Source: Propioniciclava flava (GTDB lineage Bacteria; Actinomycetota; Actinomycetes; Propionibacteriales; Propionibacteriaceae). Taken from it: DNA of 64,000 nt. Under the pieces are notes generated by a model. That model saw only the letters and a program-made list of their open reading frames with translations, had not been told where the DNA came from and did not search any database. The stretch's first letter is position 1. Every line of letters begins with the position of its first letter. Positions 56,456 to 64,000 of the stretch are shown one piece after another. Where the stretch lies: contig NZ_PPCV01000002.1 of NCBI RefSeq assembly GCF_004126535.1, positions 124,001 through 188,000 of the forward strand, given 5' to 3'. Both the position numbers and the translations under genes were made by a program.

Positions 56456-57435
56456 CGCGCAGCGGGGGTGCCTTCGGTGCCCGACGCATCGCCGGAGGCC
56501 GAGGCGGCGTCGGGGCCCTGTTCGACGCCTGGGGCCGGGGCGCTCTCGGGACCCGGTTCGATGTGGACGACCGTGGTGGTGCCGGGGAGCGCCTCATCGA
56601 CGACCTCCTCGATGCGGTCAGCCAGCTTGTGGCTGCGCGACACGGACCAATCACCGGGGACGACGACCGTGGTCTGGACGAACCGCTGACGCCCCGACTC
56701 CCGGGTGAGGATCTGGGTGACGTCGACGTTGGTATCGGTCACGACATCGAGGGCCTCATGAATGAGCGCGACCTCCTCATCGGGAAGTGCGGCGTCCAGC
56801 AACCCGACGACGGAGCGGCGGATGAGCTTGCCGCCGGTCCACAAGATGTTGATCCCGACCAGCAACGCGATCAGCGGGTCGATCCACTGCCACCCGGTCA
56901 GGAACAACAGCACGATGCCCGCGATGACGCCGACGGTCGTCCAGACGTCGGTGATCAGGTGCTTTCCGTCCGCCTCCAGCGTGATGGAGCGGTTCTGCCG
57001 CCCCTTGCGGATGAGGATCAGCCCGACCACGAGGTTGATGACGGTTGCGAGGCTGGCCAGAATCAGGCCCCAGCCGATCTCCTCGACGGGTTCGGGGACG
57101 ATGAACCGGCGGATCGAGGTGATGATGATGCTGGCGGCGGCGACGAAAATGAGGGCGCCCTCGACCAGGCTCGACATGTATTCGGCCTTGCCGTGACCGA
57201 AATCATGATTGTGGTCGGCGGGCTTGCCGGACACCGCGAGCGCCCACAGCGCGACGAACGCGGCGACGAGGTTGACCGTAGACTCCAAGGCGTCCGACAG
57301 CAACCCGACCGAGCCCGTCATCAGCGCGGCGGAGCCTTTGATGCCCACGGTTAGGACGGCCGCTGCGATCGACAGCAGGATGAACTTCATCAAGAAGCGC
57401 GTCGAGACGGGGGAGTCCGGCTGTGCCGTGTCCAT
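56452..57435 (-). CDS. Cation diffusion facilitator (CDF) metal transporter
   Basis: The 327-aa protein has six membrane helices (about 15-210) and a cytoplasmic C-terminal domain, then a low-complexity Ala/Gly/Pro/Glu tail of about 35 residues. The TM2 motif LLSDALESTVNL and the TM5 motif DGKHLITDVWTTVG give the transport-site residues (HxxxD in TM5; D with Ser at the fourth TM2 position). HDFGHGKAEYMSSLVEG is the CDF signature. The metal may be Zn, Fe, Mn or Co. ATG 57435 follows GGAAGGA. It is convergent with cutC, overlapping by 4 bp. Confidence 0.93.
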   Translation of the reverse strand: MDTAQPDSPVSTRFLMKFILLSIAAAVLTVGIKGSAALMTGSVGLLSDALESTVNLVAAFVALWALAVSGKPADHNHDFGHGKAEYMSSLVEGALIFVAAASIIITSIRRFIVPEPVEEIGWGLILASLATVINLVVGLILIRKGRQNRSITLEADGKHLITDVWTTVGVIAGIVLLFLTGWQWIDPLIALLVGINILWTGGKLIRRSVVGLLDAALPDEEVALIHEALDVVTDTNVDVTQILTRESGRQRFVQTTVVVPGDWSVSRSHKLADRIEEVVDEALPGTTTVVHIEPGPESAPAPGVEQGPDAASASGDASGTEGTPAAR

Positions 57436-57469
57436 GAGGGTTCCTTCCAAGCGAAAAAGCGGCCCTAGT

Positions 57470-58030
57470 CTACGGACCGATCGCGACGGTGGACTCCTCG
57501 ACCCAACCCACGTCACCTGGCCAGCGCTCCGGATCGTTCCCGCAGGACGCCAGCGTGGCCAACTGCTGAGGCCAGATCGGCTCGGGGACGTCGGCCAAGG
57601 AGGCCAGGGGAATCCAGGCGTGCCCCGCCAGGGTCACCTGCTCCTCGGCCGTGTGGCCGGAGGTGTCGAGCGTGAACTGGGGGACGCGCAGCAGATAGAA
57701 GGTTTCTGTCTGCTCGCAGATCTGATCGGAGTAACCGTGCGCGGCCACGCGGCGCATGAGGGGGCCGACCAGATCCTCGGCGCGCGCGTGGAACCCCGTC
57801 TCCTCGGCGAGTTCCCGCAACGCCGTCTCGATCTCGGTTTCCCCGGGATCCATTCCGCCGCCAGGGGTGACCCACCAGCGGGAGCCGGGAACCCCAGGAT
57901 CGGTGTCGGCGAACAGCAGGACCGCTGTTCCATCGGTGACCACGACGCGCACTCCGCGCCGCGTCTTGCGCGGCCGATCAGCCGGGGCGATCGGGGTGAA
58001 CGTGCGTGACCGAAACGGTTCGGCAGTCAT
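57470..58030 (-). CDS. Nudix hydrolase
   Basis: The 186-aa protein has a full Nudix box at residues 57-79 (GX5EX7REXXEEXG, with RELAEETG) inside an alpha/beta domain. Nudix enzymes split nucleoside diphosphate linkages, but the substrate cannot be read from the sequence. The C-terminus adds about 60 residues with Trp and Pro. ATG 58030 overlaps the stop of the upstream membrane-protein gene (ATGA), suggesting a common operon. Confidence 0.92.
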   Translation of the reverse strand: MTAEPFRSRTFTPIAPADRPRKTRRGVRVVVTDGTAVLLFADTDPGVPGSRWWVTPGGGMDPGETEIETALRELAEETGFHARAEDLVGPLMRRVAAHGYSDQICEQTETFYLLRVPQFTLDTSGHTAEEQVTLAGHAWIPLASLADVPEPIWPQQLATLASCGNDPERWPGDVGWVEESTVAIGP

Positions 58031-58917
58031 GGCATCTCTTCGGGTGGTTCGCGATTGCGCAGAGCCTGCCCCATGAGCAGGGGCGTCGTCAGGAAGAGGG
58101 CGAAGTCCGCCAGGCGAGCCCAGGGCTGTGCGTATCCGGGGAGCGAGAACAGATCAAACCCCCCGGTCTCGGCGGCCATGGAAAACAGGGAGATGGCGAG
58201 CACGATCACCGCGATGACCAGGAACGTCCGTTGGATGGGCGCGCGGCGATAGCGGATACGGGTGGACAGGGCCCAGGCGACAAGGAACAGCGGCGCGGAC
58301 AGTGGTGTGATGAGGGCGCCCAACGCCAGCGCGATCATGACCCCGGGGGTCGCGGCCTTCAGCATCTGCTGCAGTGTGACCTGGCTGTACTGGCGTTGCT
58401 GCGCCTGCCAGGGGGCACCTCCAGGCTGACCGGGAGCAACGCCGGGGCCGTTGACGCTGGGCAGGGGAGCATAGGGGCCACGCTGTTCCGGCAGTGCCGC
58501 GGGTGAGGCCGGCGCCGATACGGGGCCGGGCGGCCACGCCTGGGGGGGCGGCCATGACGGGGACGGTGTAGGCGGTGGCCACGACGATCCGGTCGCCGCG
58601 ACGGGGGAGGCTGCGGACGGGAAGGGCTCCTCGGGCCGTCGAGTGGGCTCGGCCGGATTCTCGACGCCGCCCAGCGGGTTGGCCGCGACGTCGAAGGCCG
58701 TCCGCGGATCCCGCGTATCCGGCGGCGGTGGGATGAGTCGCGCGAGGTCGGGCGCCGAGGGCGCCACGTAGGTCGGGGCAGGCGTTGCCGGGGCGACAGC
58801 TGTGAGCGCTGCCGTGTGGGGCGCCTCGGCCTGGCTGAGCGGTGCAGCCATCGGAGCGACGAACGCGCCGGGCCGCTCGTGGGGCGCGTACTCGGGCCCA
58901 TCGGTCCAATCGGCCAC
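58027..58917 (-). CDS. Membrane protein with long proline-rich N-terminus
   Basis: I do not recognise the family. The 296-aa product has about 185 residues of low-complexity Pro/Ala/Ser/Trp sequence (repeated WPPP motifs), then three hydrophobic segments (about 193-222, 232-252, 265-285) and a short acidic end. GTG 58917 is preferred because AGGAGG lies 8 nt upstream; ATG 58950 lies before this SD. It is coupled to the Nudix gene. Divergent from the cold-shock gene. Confidence 0.75.
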   Translation of the reverse strand: MADWTDGPEYAPHERPGAFVAPMAAPLSQAEAPHTAALTAVAPATPAPTYVAPSAPDLARLIPPPPDTRDPRTAFDVAANPLGGVENPAEPTRRPEEPFPSAASPVAATGSSWPPPTPSPSWPPPQAWPPGPVSAPASPAALPEQRGPYAPLPSVNGPGVAPGQPGGAPWQAQQRQYSQVTLQQMLKAATPGVMIALALGALITPLSAPLFLVAWALSTRIRYRRAPIQRTFLVIAVIVLAISLFSMAAETGGFDLFSLPGYAQPWARLADFALFLTTPLLMGQALRNREPPEEMP

Positions 58918-59039
58918 GTCATCCACCTCCTCAGGTCGCCGTCCCACCATACCTGGAGGGCTCAGGCGGGCTCCGCCGCACCTTGTCTGGTCGGGTACGC
59001 TGGAGCGGTCTATCCAATGACTGTTCAGGAGTGTGTGAC

Positions 59040-59426
59040 ATGCCTTCCGGGCGCGTGCGGTTCTTCGATGCCGACAAGGGGTTCGGCTTCATCGCCAAGG
59101 ACGATGGCGGCGACGAGGTGTACGTCCATTCTTCAGCCCTGCCCGAAAACGTCGCGACCCTGAAGAAGGGTCAGCGCGTCGAGTTCGGCCTCATCGAAGG
59201 CCGTCGCGGCGAGCAGGCCATCTCCTTGCGTCTGTTGGAGGCCCCCGTCTCGCTGTCGAAGGCGACGCGGAAATCCCCCGAACAGATGGCTGTCATCGTC
59301 GAGGATCTGATCAAGATGCTGGACGCGCTGGGTGGGAGCTACCGCCGCCACCGTCACCCGGACGCCAAGCAGGCGTCCAACACTGCGCACGTGCTCCGGG
59401 CCGTCGCCGACGAATTGGAGCTGTGA
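59040..59426 (+). CDS. Cold-shock-domain protein with C-terminal extension
   Basis: The 128-aa protein starts with a cold-shock domain (1-66) holding the RNA-binding motifs KGFGFI (13-18) and VYVHSSA. Unlike stand-alone CspA (about 67 aa) it continues with about 60 residues, mainly helical and basic (EQMAVIVEDLIKMLDALGGSYRRH...), as in a family of actinobacterial CspB-like proteins. It would bind single-stranded RNA or DNA. ATG 59040 follows CAGGAG. Its stop directly abuts the next start (TGAGTG), so both are coupled. Confidence 0.92.
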   Translation: MPSGRVRFFDADKGFGFIAKDDGGDEVYVHSSALPENVATLKKGQRVEFGLIEGRRGEQAISLRLLEAPVSLSKATRKSPEQMAVIVEDLIKMLDALGGSYRRHRHPDAKQASNTAHVLRAVADELEL

Positions 59427-60200
59427 GTGGCGCTTAAGGCACCCGAATTGGACGAGGCCTGCGCTGAGGCCATCGACCTCGCACGTCAGGCGGCCGAAGC
59501 GCGTGCCGACGTTGCGGGCGTGGGCGAGCATCTGGGCGTCCAGGTGGAAGGCACCCGCGTCGCGACGCATTACTTCGCCGTCGAGCACCCCGGCTACCCC
59601 GGCTGGCGCTGGGCGGTCACGGTGGTCCGCGCCGCCCGCGCGAAGGTGGTGACCGTCTCCGAGGTGGTGATGCTGCCGGGCGAGGGGTCGCTGCTGGCTC
59701 CCACCTGGGTGCCATGGGCCGAGCGTATCGAGGCCGGTGACGTCACTCCTGGCGTCCTCCTGCCGACGGCCGACAACGACCCCCGGGTCGAGGCCGGGTT
59801 CACCGGTGGCGACACGGCGCGTGACGCCGATCCGGCGCAGTGGCAGGCGACGCGCGCCGTCGTTGCCGAGTTGGGGCTTGGTCGCGAGCGCGTCATGAGC
59901 GCCTATGGGCGTGACGAAGCTGCTGAACGGTGGATCGCGGGCGACGGTGGTCCCAACAACGCCATGACCAAGCAAGCTCCCGGCCAGTGCGTCGATTGCG
60001 CGTACTGGGTTCGGCTCTCGGGTTCGCTGGGCCGGGCCTTCGGCGCCTGCGCCAACGAGTTCTCTCCCAGCGACGCGCACATCGTCTCGGTCGACCACGG
60101 CTGCGGCGCCCACTCCGACGTCGTGGAGGCGCACCGGGGTGTGGATTTGCCGCGTCCGGTGTGGGACACGATCTCCGTCGACGACCTGCTCTTCGACTGA
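59427..60200 (+). CDS. DUF3027 protein
   Basis: The 257-aa cytoplasmic protein follows the cold-shock gene without any gap and has a GTG start. It matches the actinobacterial DUF3027 family (name recalled). The N-terminal part is helical (ELDEACAEAIDLARQAAEA), then a WRWAVTVVRA core, and the C-terminal third has a possible metal site: CVDCAYW, then GACANEF and DHGCGAHSD. Function is unknown; the stable pairing with a CSD gene suggests a role in RNA or translation control. Confidence 0.85.
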   Translation: MALKAPELDEACAEAIDLARQAAEARADVAGVGEHLGVQVEGTRVATHYFAVEHPGYPGWRWAVTVVRAARAKVVTVSEVVMLPGEGSLLAPTWVPWAERIEAGDVTPGVLLPTADNDPRVEAGFTGGDTARDADPAQWQATRAVVAELGLGRERVMSAYGRDEAAERWIAGDGGPNNAMTKQAPGQCVDCAYWVRLSGSLGRAFGACANEFSPSDAHIVSVDHGCGAHSDVVEAHRGVDLPRPVWDTISVDDLLFD

Positions 60201-60303
60201 GTCTTCGGTACGGCACCCGGGAGGGGCGCGGAGCATAGCCGTGTGACGACCGCGTGACGGGCGGCGACGGCGAGACAAGGGGGAGCGTCCCTGCTTCTAC
60301 CCT

Positions 60304-60309
60304 TAAGAT
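60304..60309 (+). promoter_or_regulatory. -10 hexamer TAAGAT, leaderless type (purine permease)
   Basis: TAAGAT ends 7 nt before ATG 60317. No SD and no purine riboswitch fold are seen in the leader. Confidence 0.6.
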
Positions 60310-60316
60310 TCCCGGC

Positions 60317-61801
60317 ATGTCCTCCAGCACTTCGGCGCCCGTCGGCGCGCCACAAACCGGCCTTGATGGCTGGTTCGGAATCACCAAGCGTGGGTCGAGC
60401 GTCGGGCAGGAGGTGCGCGGTGGCCTCGTGACGTTCTTCACGATGGCGTACATCATCGCCCTCAACCCGCTGATCATCGGCACCACGCCCGACAAGACAG
60501 GCAACCTCATCAGCGGGCTGCCCGCGACGGACGCCAACATTCCGATCACGATCGCGATGGTGGCTGCGGCGACCTCGTTGGTCGCGGGCGTCATGACCAT
60601 CATCATGGGTGTCGTCGGCCGCTTCCCGCTCGGCCTGGCGACCGGCCTGGGCCTGAACGCGATGCTGGCCTACGTCATCGCCCCGCAGGTCACCTGGCCG
60701 CAGGCGATGGGCCTGGTCGTGTGGGAGGGCATCTTCATCCTCATCTTGGTGCTGACCGGTTTCCGGGATGCGGTCTTCCGCGCCGTGCCGCGTCCGCTGC
60801 GGACCGGCATCGCCGTCGGCATCGGCCTGTTCATCACGCTCGTGGGCCTGGCGGACGCGGGCATCGTGCGCACCGGCAGCGGGACGCCGCTGCAGTTGGG
60901 CATCGGCGGCTCGCTCATCGGCTGGCCGATGGCCATCTTCGTGATCGGGCTGTTCCTGCTGGTCATGCTGTACATTCGCCGCGTCCGCGGGGCCATGCTG
61001 ATCGCCATCGTTGGCATGACGGTGCTTGCCGTCATCGTCGAATCGGTGTTCCACGTCCCGGCCAAGAGCGCCGACTTCCCGGCCGGGTGGGCTCTGAACG
61101 TTCCTGAAGTTGGCCCCGGCGGGCTGTTCAGCCTCCCCGACCTGTCCTTGATCGGACGCGTCGACATGCTGGGGGCCTTCTCCGGAAGCGCTACCGCGAC
61201 CATCGCGATGATCATGACCGTGTTCGCACTGCTGCTGGCCGACTTCTTCGACACGATGGGCACCATCGTCGCCGTCGGCGCCGAAGGCGATCTCCTCACC
61301 GAGGACGGCAACCCCGAGCGCATCCGGGAGATCTTCGTGGTGGACTCGCTGGCCGCCATCGCCGGTGGTCTGGGTTCGGTGTCCTCGAACACCTCCTACA
61401 TCGAGTCCGCGGCGGGTGTCGGTGAAGGCGCTCGTACCGGGTTGGCGTCCGTCGTGACCGGCCTGGCCTTCCTGGTCAGCTTGTTCCTGGCGCCGCTGGT
61501 CAAGCTGGTGCCGTCCGAGGCGGCTGCCCCGGCGCTCGTCTTCGTCGGTTTCTTGATGCTCAGCCAGATCATTCACGTCGACTGGAGCGATCCTGAAGAG
61601 GGCTTCCCCGCATTCATCACGATGATCGCGATGCCGTTCTCCTACTCGATCACCACCGGTATCGGCGCTGGCTTCTTGTTCTGGGTGGCCATCAAGACCG
61701 CCCGCGGCAAGTTCAAGGACATCCATCCGCTGATGTGGGTCATCTCGGCCGCGTTCATCATCTACTTCGGCCAGGGGGCCATCAACGCGCTGCTGGCGTG
61801 A
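60317..61801 (+). CDS. NCS2/AzgA-like nucleobase permease
   Basis: The 494-aa membrane protein has about 14 hydrophobic segments and motifs of the AzgA branch of the NCS2 family: RGGLVTFFTMAYIIALNPLI, GLATGLGLNAMLAY, and in the substrate region LLADFFDTMGTIVAVG and SSNTSYIESAAGVGEGARTG. This branch imports adenine, guanine and hypoxanthine by proton symport. ATG 60317 is set by the -10. The in-frame upstream frame to 60254 lacks support. Confidence 0.93.
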   Translation: MSSSTSAPVGAPQTGLDGWFGITKRGSSVGQEVRGGLVTFFTMAYIIALNPLIIGTTPDKTGNLISGLPATDANIPITIAMVAAATSLVAGVMTIIMGVVGRFPLGLATGLGLNAMLAYVIAPQVTWPQAMGLVVWEGIFILILVLTGFRDAVFRAVPRPLRTGIAVGIGLFITLVGLADAGIVRTGSGTPLQLGIGGSLIGWPMAIFVIGLFLLVMLYIRRVRGAMLIAIVGMTVLAVIVESVFHVPAKSADFPAGWALNVPEVGPGGLFSLPDLSLIGRVDMLGAFSGSATATIAMIMTVFALLLADFFDTMGTIVAVGAEGDLLTEDGNPERIREIFVVDSLAAIAGGLGSVSSNTSYIESAAGVGEGARTGLASVVTGLAFLVSLFLAPLVKLVPSEAAAPALVFVGFLMLSQIIHVDWSDPEEGFPAFITMIAMPFSYSITTGIGAGFLFWVAIKTARGKFKDIHPLMWVISAAFIIYFGQGAINALLA

Positions 61802-61816
61802 TTCTTTCCTTCGAGC

Positions 61817-61847
61817 GGCCGGGTCATCTCCTCACGATGACCCGGCC
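61817..61847. terminator. Hairpin terminator between permease and hypothetical gene
   Basis: GGCCGGGTCAT (61817-61827) pairs with ATGACCCGGCC (61837-61847) around a 9-nt loop; convergent genes flank it. Confidence 0.82.
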
Positions 61848-61857
61848 CTCGTGCGTT

Positions 61858-62505
61858 CTAGGCGCGGTAGACGGCGACGAGGTCGGGTTGCTGACGCCCC
61901 TGCTCGCGTGCCTGCTGCGTCCACTGCGGGAACCCCTGCAGCCACTCGACGATGGGTGCTGCGAGGTCGTGATGTTCGGGCGTCAGCGCCGGGAGGGCTG
62001 CTTGCCAATGGGACGCCATCGCGATGGCCTGGGCGCCCCTCGCATAGCCGAGGGTCTGACCGGGTAGTGGTTTGAGGGGGAGCCCGATGGCTCGACGGAA
62101 CACACTGCGCAGCCCGAGGTCGGCGGGGACGCCGTGGGCGGCCAGGTCGAAATCGATGCTGTCCAGGGGGCCTCGGTCGACGGAGACCTCGAGGTGGCTC
62201 CAGCCATGATCGGCCAGCCATGCTCCCACCAGGGCCCACGCTGCGGACAGGCGCTCGGGGGGAACGTCACGACCATGGCCGACCGCATCGATGTCGATAC
62301 CGGTGGGGATCCCCGGGTAGACCACTGGGGCATCGGCGGCCCGCCGCGAGAAGGGGCCCAGTTTGCTCAACAGGCCTCCGCGGGGCGGGGGTGCAGGCCA
62401 GACGCGCTCGGCCACATCACGCAGTTCGGCGAGGCTGGCGTCGCTTCCGCTAAACACCTCGCGCACGTCGTCAATCGCTACCGCGATGAGGCTCACGTTG
62501 CCCAT
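61858..62505 (-). CDS. Hypothetical protein
   Basis: I do not recognise this 215-aa soluble protein. It starts MGNVSLIAVAIDDVREVF, with a mid-region PGIPTGIDIDAVGHGRDVPPERLSAAWALVGAWL and a DSIDFDLAAHGVPADLGLRSVFRRAIGLPLKPLPGQ-type segment (seen here as several shorter conserved-looking blocks). No signal peptide or membrane segment is seen. A TAAGCT hexamer ends 6 nt before ATG 62505, supporting it as a real, separately transcribed gene. Confidence 0.75.
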   Translation of the reverse strand: MGNVSLIAVAIDDVREVFSGSDASLAELRDVAERVWPAPPPRGGLLSKLGPFSRRAADAPVVYPGIPTGIDIDAVGHGRDVPPERLSAAWALVGAWLADHGWSHLEVSVDRGPLDSIDFDLAAHGVPADLGLRSVFRRAIGLPLKPLPGQTLGYARGAQAIAMASHWQAALPALTPEHHDLAAPIVEWLQGFPQWTQQAREQGRQQPDLVAVYRA

Positions 62506-62511
62506 ACCCGG

Positions 62512-62517
62512 AGCTTA
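62512..62517 (-). promoter_or_regulatory. -10 hexamer TAAGCT, leaderless type (hypothetical gene)
   Basis: Minus-strand TAAGCT, 6 nt, then ATG 62505. Confidence 0.55.
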
Positions 62518-62555
62518 CTCATGCGGCCTCCCGATGGTGAGCCTGGCGCCCCGGA

Positions 62556-62561
62556 TACACT
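62556..62561 (+). promoter_or_regulatory. -10 hexamer TACACT, leaderless type (surface protein)
   Basis: TACACT ends 7 nt before GTG 62569. It selects this start over longer in-frame ones back to 62134. Confidence 0.6.
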
Positions 62562-62568
62562 GGCCAGC

Positions 62569-63531
62569 GTGAGACTGAGGGCCCAGAACCGGATCGTCAC
62601 CGGCGCACTTCTCCTGTTGCTGCTCTTGGTTGTGGCAGGCGCCCTGTGGTCGGCGCCTCCGGCCCGAGCCGAGGAGCCGCTGCGGTTGGCCGCGTCGTCG
62701 CAACCGTTGGGGATGGCGACCGATCATGCACGCGGCAGATATTGGGTGCTGGACAAGTCCAGCGGACGCCTCACCCTGACGGCCATCAAGCCGGACGGCA
62801 CCGTCGAAGGGACGATGAACTCCCGCGACAACCTGACTAATGCGCAGGCGCTCGCCTTCGACTCGGGGGAGGCCTACGTCGGCGACATCGGTGGGAAGCG
62901 AGCTCAGGTCACCGTCTATCAGGTCACCGAGCCCTGGCCCGGGACGGAGATCCTCAAAGCCATTGCCTACCCGTTGACCTACCCCGATGGCAGCCACGAC
63001 GCCGCCGCGATCCTGGTCGATGGTTCCCATCGCATCTCGGTGGTCACCAAGGGCCCCAACCCCGGCATTTACCAAGCTGTCCCCACGCCGTCGCGTGACA
63101 CCCCCAGCCCCCTCACGAGGGTGGCGAATGCTCCCGACGGGGTGACCGACGCGGTCGTGCTGCAGGACGGACGCCTGGTGCTGCGCACGGCGACGACCAT
63201 CTACGCACTGGACGCCACCAGCTACGCCACCTTGGGTCAGGCTGACATTGGGGTTACGGAGCGCGGCCAGTCGATCACAGAGTCGATCACGGCCGGTCAG
63301 GTGCTGACTGCTGCGGGGCCCTCCGGTGTGGTGACATCCCTGGCCGTTCCCGGCCCAGCCCCGGCCACCCCGCAGAATCCCGCGACGCGGTCGGCGAACC
63401 CGCAGACCCAGGCGACCACGGATCCTGCCGAAAACCGCACGTTCGCTCAGACGGGGACCACCACGTCGGTGGCGATCGCCGCCGGGTTGGCCGCAGTCGC
63501 AGGCCTGGTCGTCGTGCTGCGCCGCCGCTGA
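62569..63531 (+). CDS. Secreted, probably cell-wall-anchored protein
   Basis: The 320-aa protein has a signal peptide (residues 1-34, hydrophobic core TGALLLLLLLVVAGALW, ARAEEP cleavage region). The mature part (about 35-245) has repeated strands such as RYWVLDKSSGRLTL and DAVVLQDGRLVLRT, suggestive of a beta-propeller. A Pro/Thr-rich stretch leads to FAQTG, a hydrophobic helix and RRR at the C-terminus, the layout of a sortase substrate (LAXTG-like, class E) or simply a tail anchor. Binding partner and function unknown. Start GTG 62569 by -10 spacing. Confidence 0.8.
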   Translation: MRLRAQNRIVTGALLLLLLLVVAGALWSAPPARAEEPLRLAASSQPLGMATDHARGRYWVLDKSSGRLTLTAIKPDGTVEGTMNSRDNLTNAQALAFDSGEAYVGDIGGKRAQVTVYQVTEPWPGTEILKAIAYPLTYPDGSHDAAAILVDGSHRISVVTKGPNPGIYQAVPTPSRDTPSPLTRVANAPDGVTDAVVLQDGRLVLRTATTIYALDATSYATLGQADIGVTERGQSITESITAGQVLTAAGPSGVVTSLAVPGPAPATPQNPATRSANPQTQATTDPAENRTFAQTGTTTSVAIAAGLAAVAGLVVVLRRR

Positions 63532-63567
63532 GTCTCGCGGCCGGGGCGCCGGCCCCGCCACGAGACG

Positions 63568-64000
<433 letters not shown>

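Noticed and set aside
59903-61726. 607-aa minus-strand frame opposite the DUF3027 and permease genes
   Set aside because: Spans two convincing plus-strand genes and is His/Asp/Gln/Arg-rich, typical of a shadow.

Overview
The window is a 64-kb chromosomal stretch of a high-GC actinobacterium, almost certainly of the family Propionibacteriaceae. The decisive marker is a complete biotin-dependent transcarboxylase operon (methylmalonyl-CoA carboxytransferase 5S, 12S and 1.3S subunits, 20451-24172), the signature enzyme of the Wood-Werkman propionate pathway. Actinobacterial genes such as glnR, carD, senX3-regX3, a lone groEL under CIRCE control and several actinobacteria-specific DUF families (names recalled, not searched) agree with this. 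The genus cannot be read from the sequence. I see no IS element, prophage, CRISPR array, rRNA or plasmid function; it is dense core genome.

Layout. 1-5100: end of an MFS exporter, the nitrogen regulator GlnR, D-Tyr-tRNA deacylase, a nitrobindin-like protein overlapping a YgfZ-like protein, a small membrane protein and a GTPase. 5229-8741: TypA and an amino-acid permease. 9231-20285: a surface-polysaccharide locus with dTDP-L-rhamnose synthesis (RmlA, a fused RmlC-RmlD, RmlB), four family-2 glycosyltransferases, a flippase, a DUF2304 protein and a large DUF6541-like membrane protein. 20451-24172: transcarboxylase operon with an extra 88-aa protein. 24271-29212: two aldo/keto reductases, an SDR and a two-domain LigD. 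29231-34874: a GT28-type glycosyltransferase, phosphoglycerate mutase, PhoU, SenX3-RegX3 with a candidate PHO box, and a lipoprotein. 35218-36892: CarD, IspD, IspF. 36957-47274: zinc metallopeptidase, DUF2207 protein, serine hydroxymethyltransferase, SppA-like peptidase, DoxX protein, RlmB, CysS and a kinase-like DUF4032 protein. 47419-53685: sugar ABC ATPase, DedA protein, methyltransferase beside tRNA-Thr, paired SMR exporters, DUF808 protein, ManA, DUF3263 protein. 53957-61801: GroEL, CutC, a CDF transporter, Nudix hydrolase, cold-shock protein with DUF3027 partner, purine permease. 61858-64000: a hypothetical gene, a probable cell-wall-anchored protein and the 3' part of serC.

How it works together. 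The sequence combines central metabolism (propionate, glycolysis, serine/glycine, isoprenoids), cell-envelope polysaccharide synthesis, phosphate and nitrogen regulation and stress response. The strongest structural theme outside the genes is transcriptional: eighteen genes have a TANNNT -10 hexamer ending exactly 6 or 7 nt before an ATG or GTG start, with no Shine-Dalgarno sequence, which predicts leaderless mRNAs. This pattern also fixes several start codons. Many gene ends carry long GC-rich hairpins shared by convergent neighbours.
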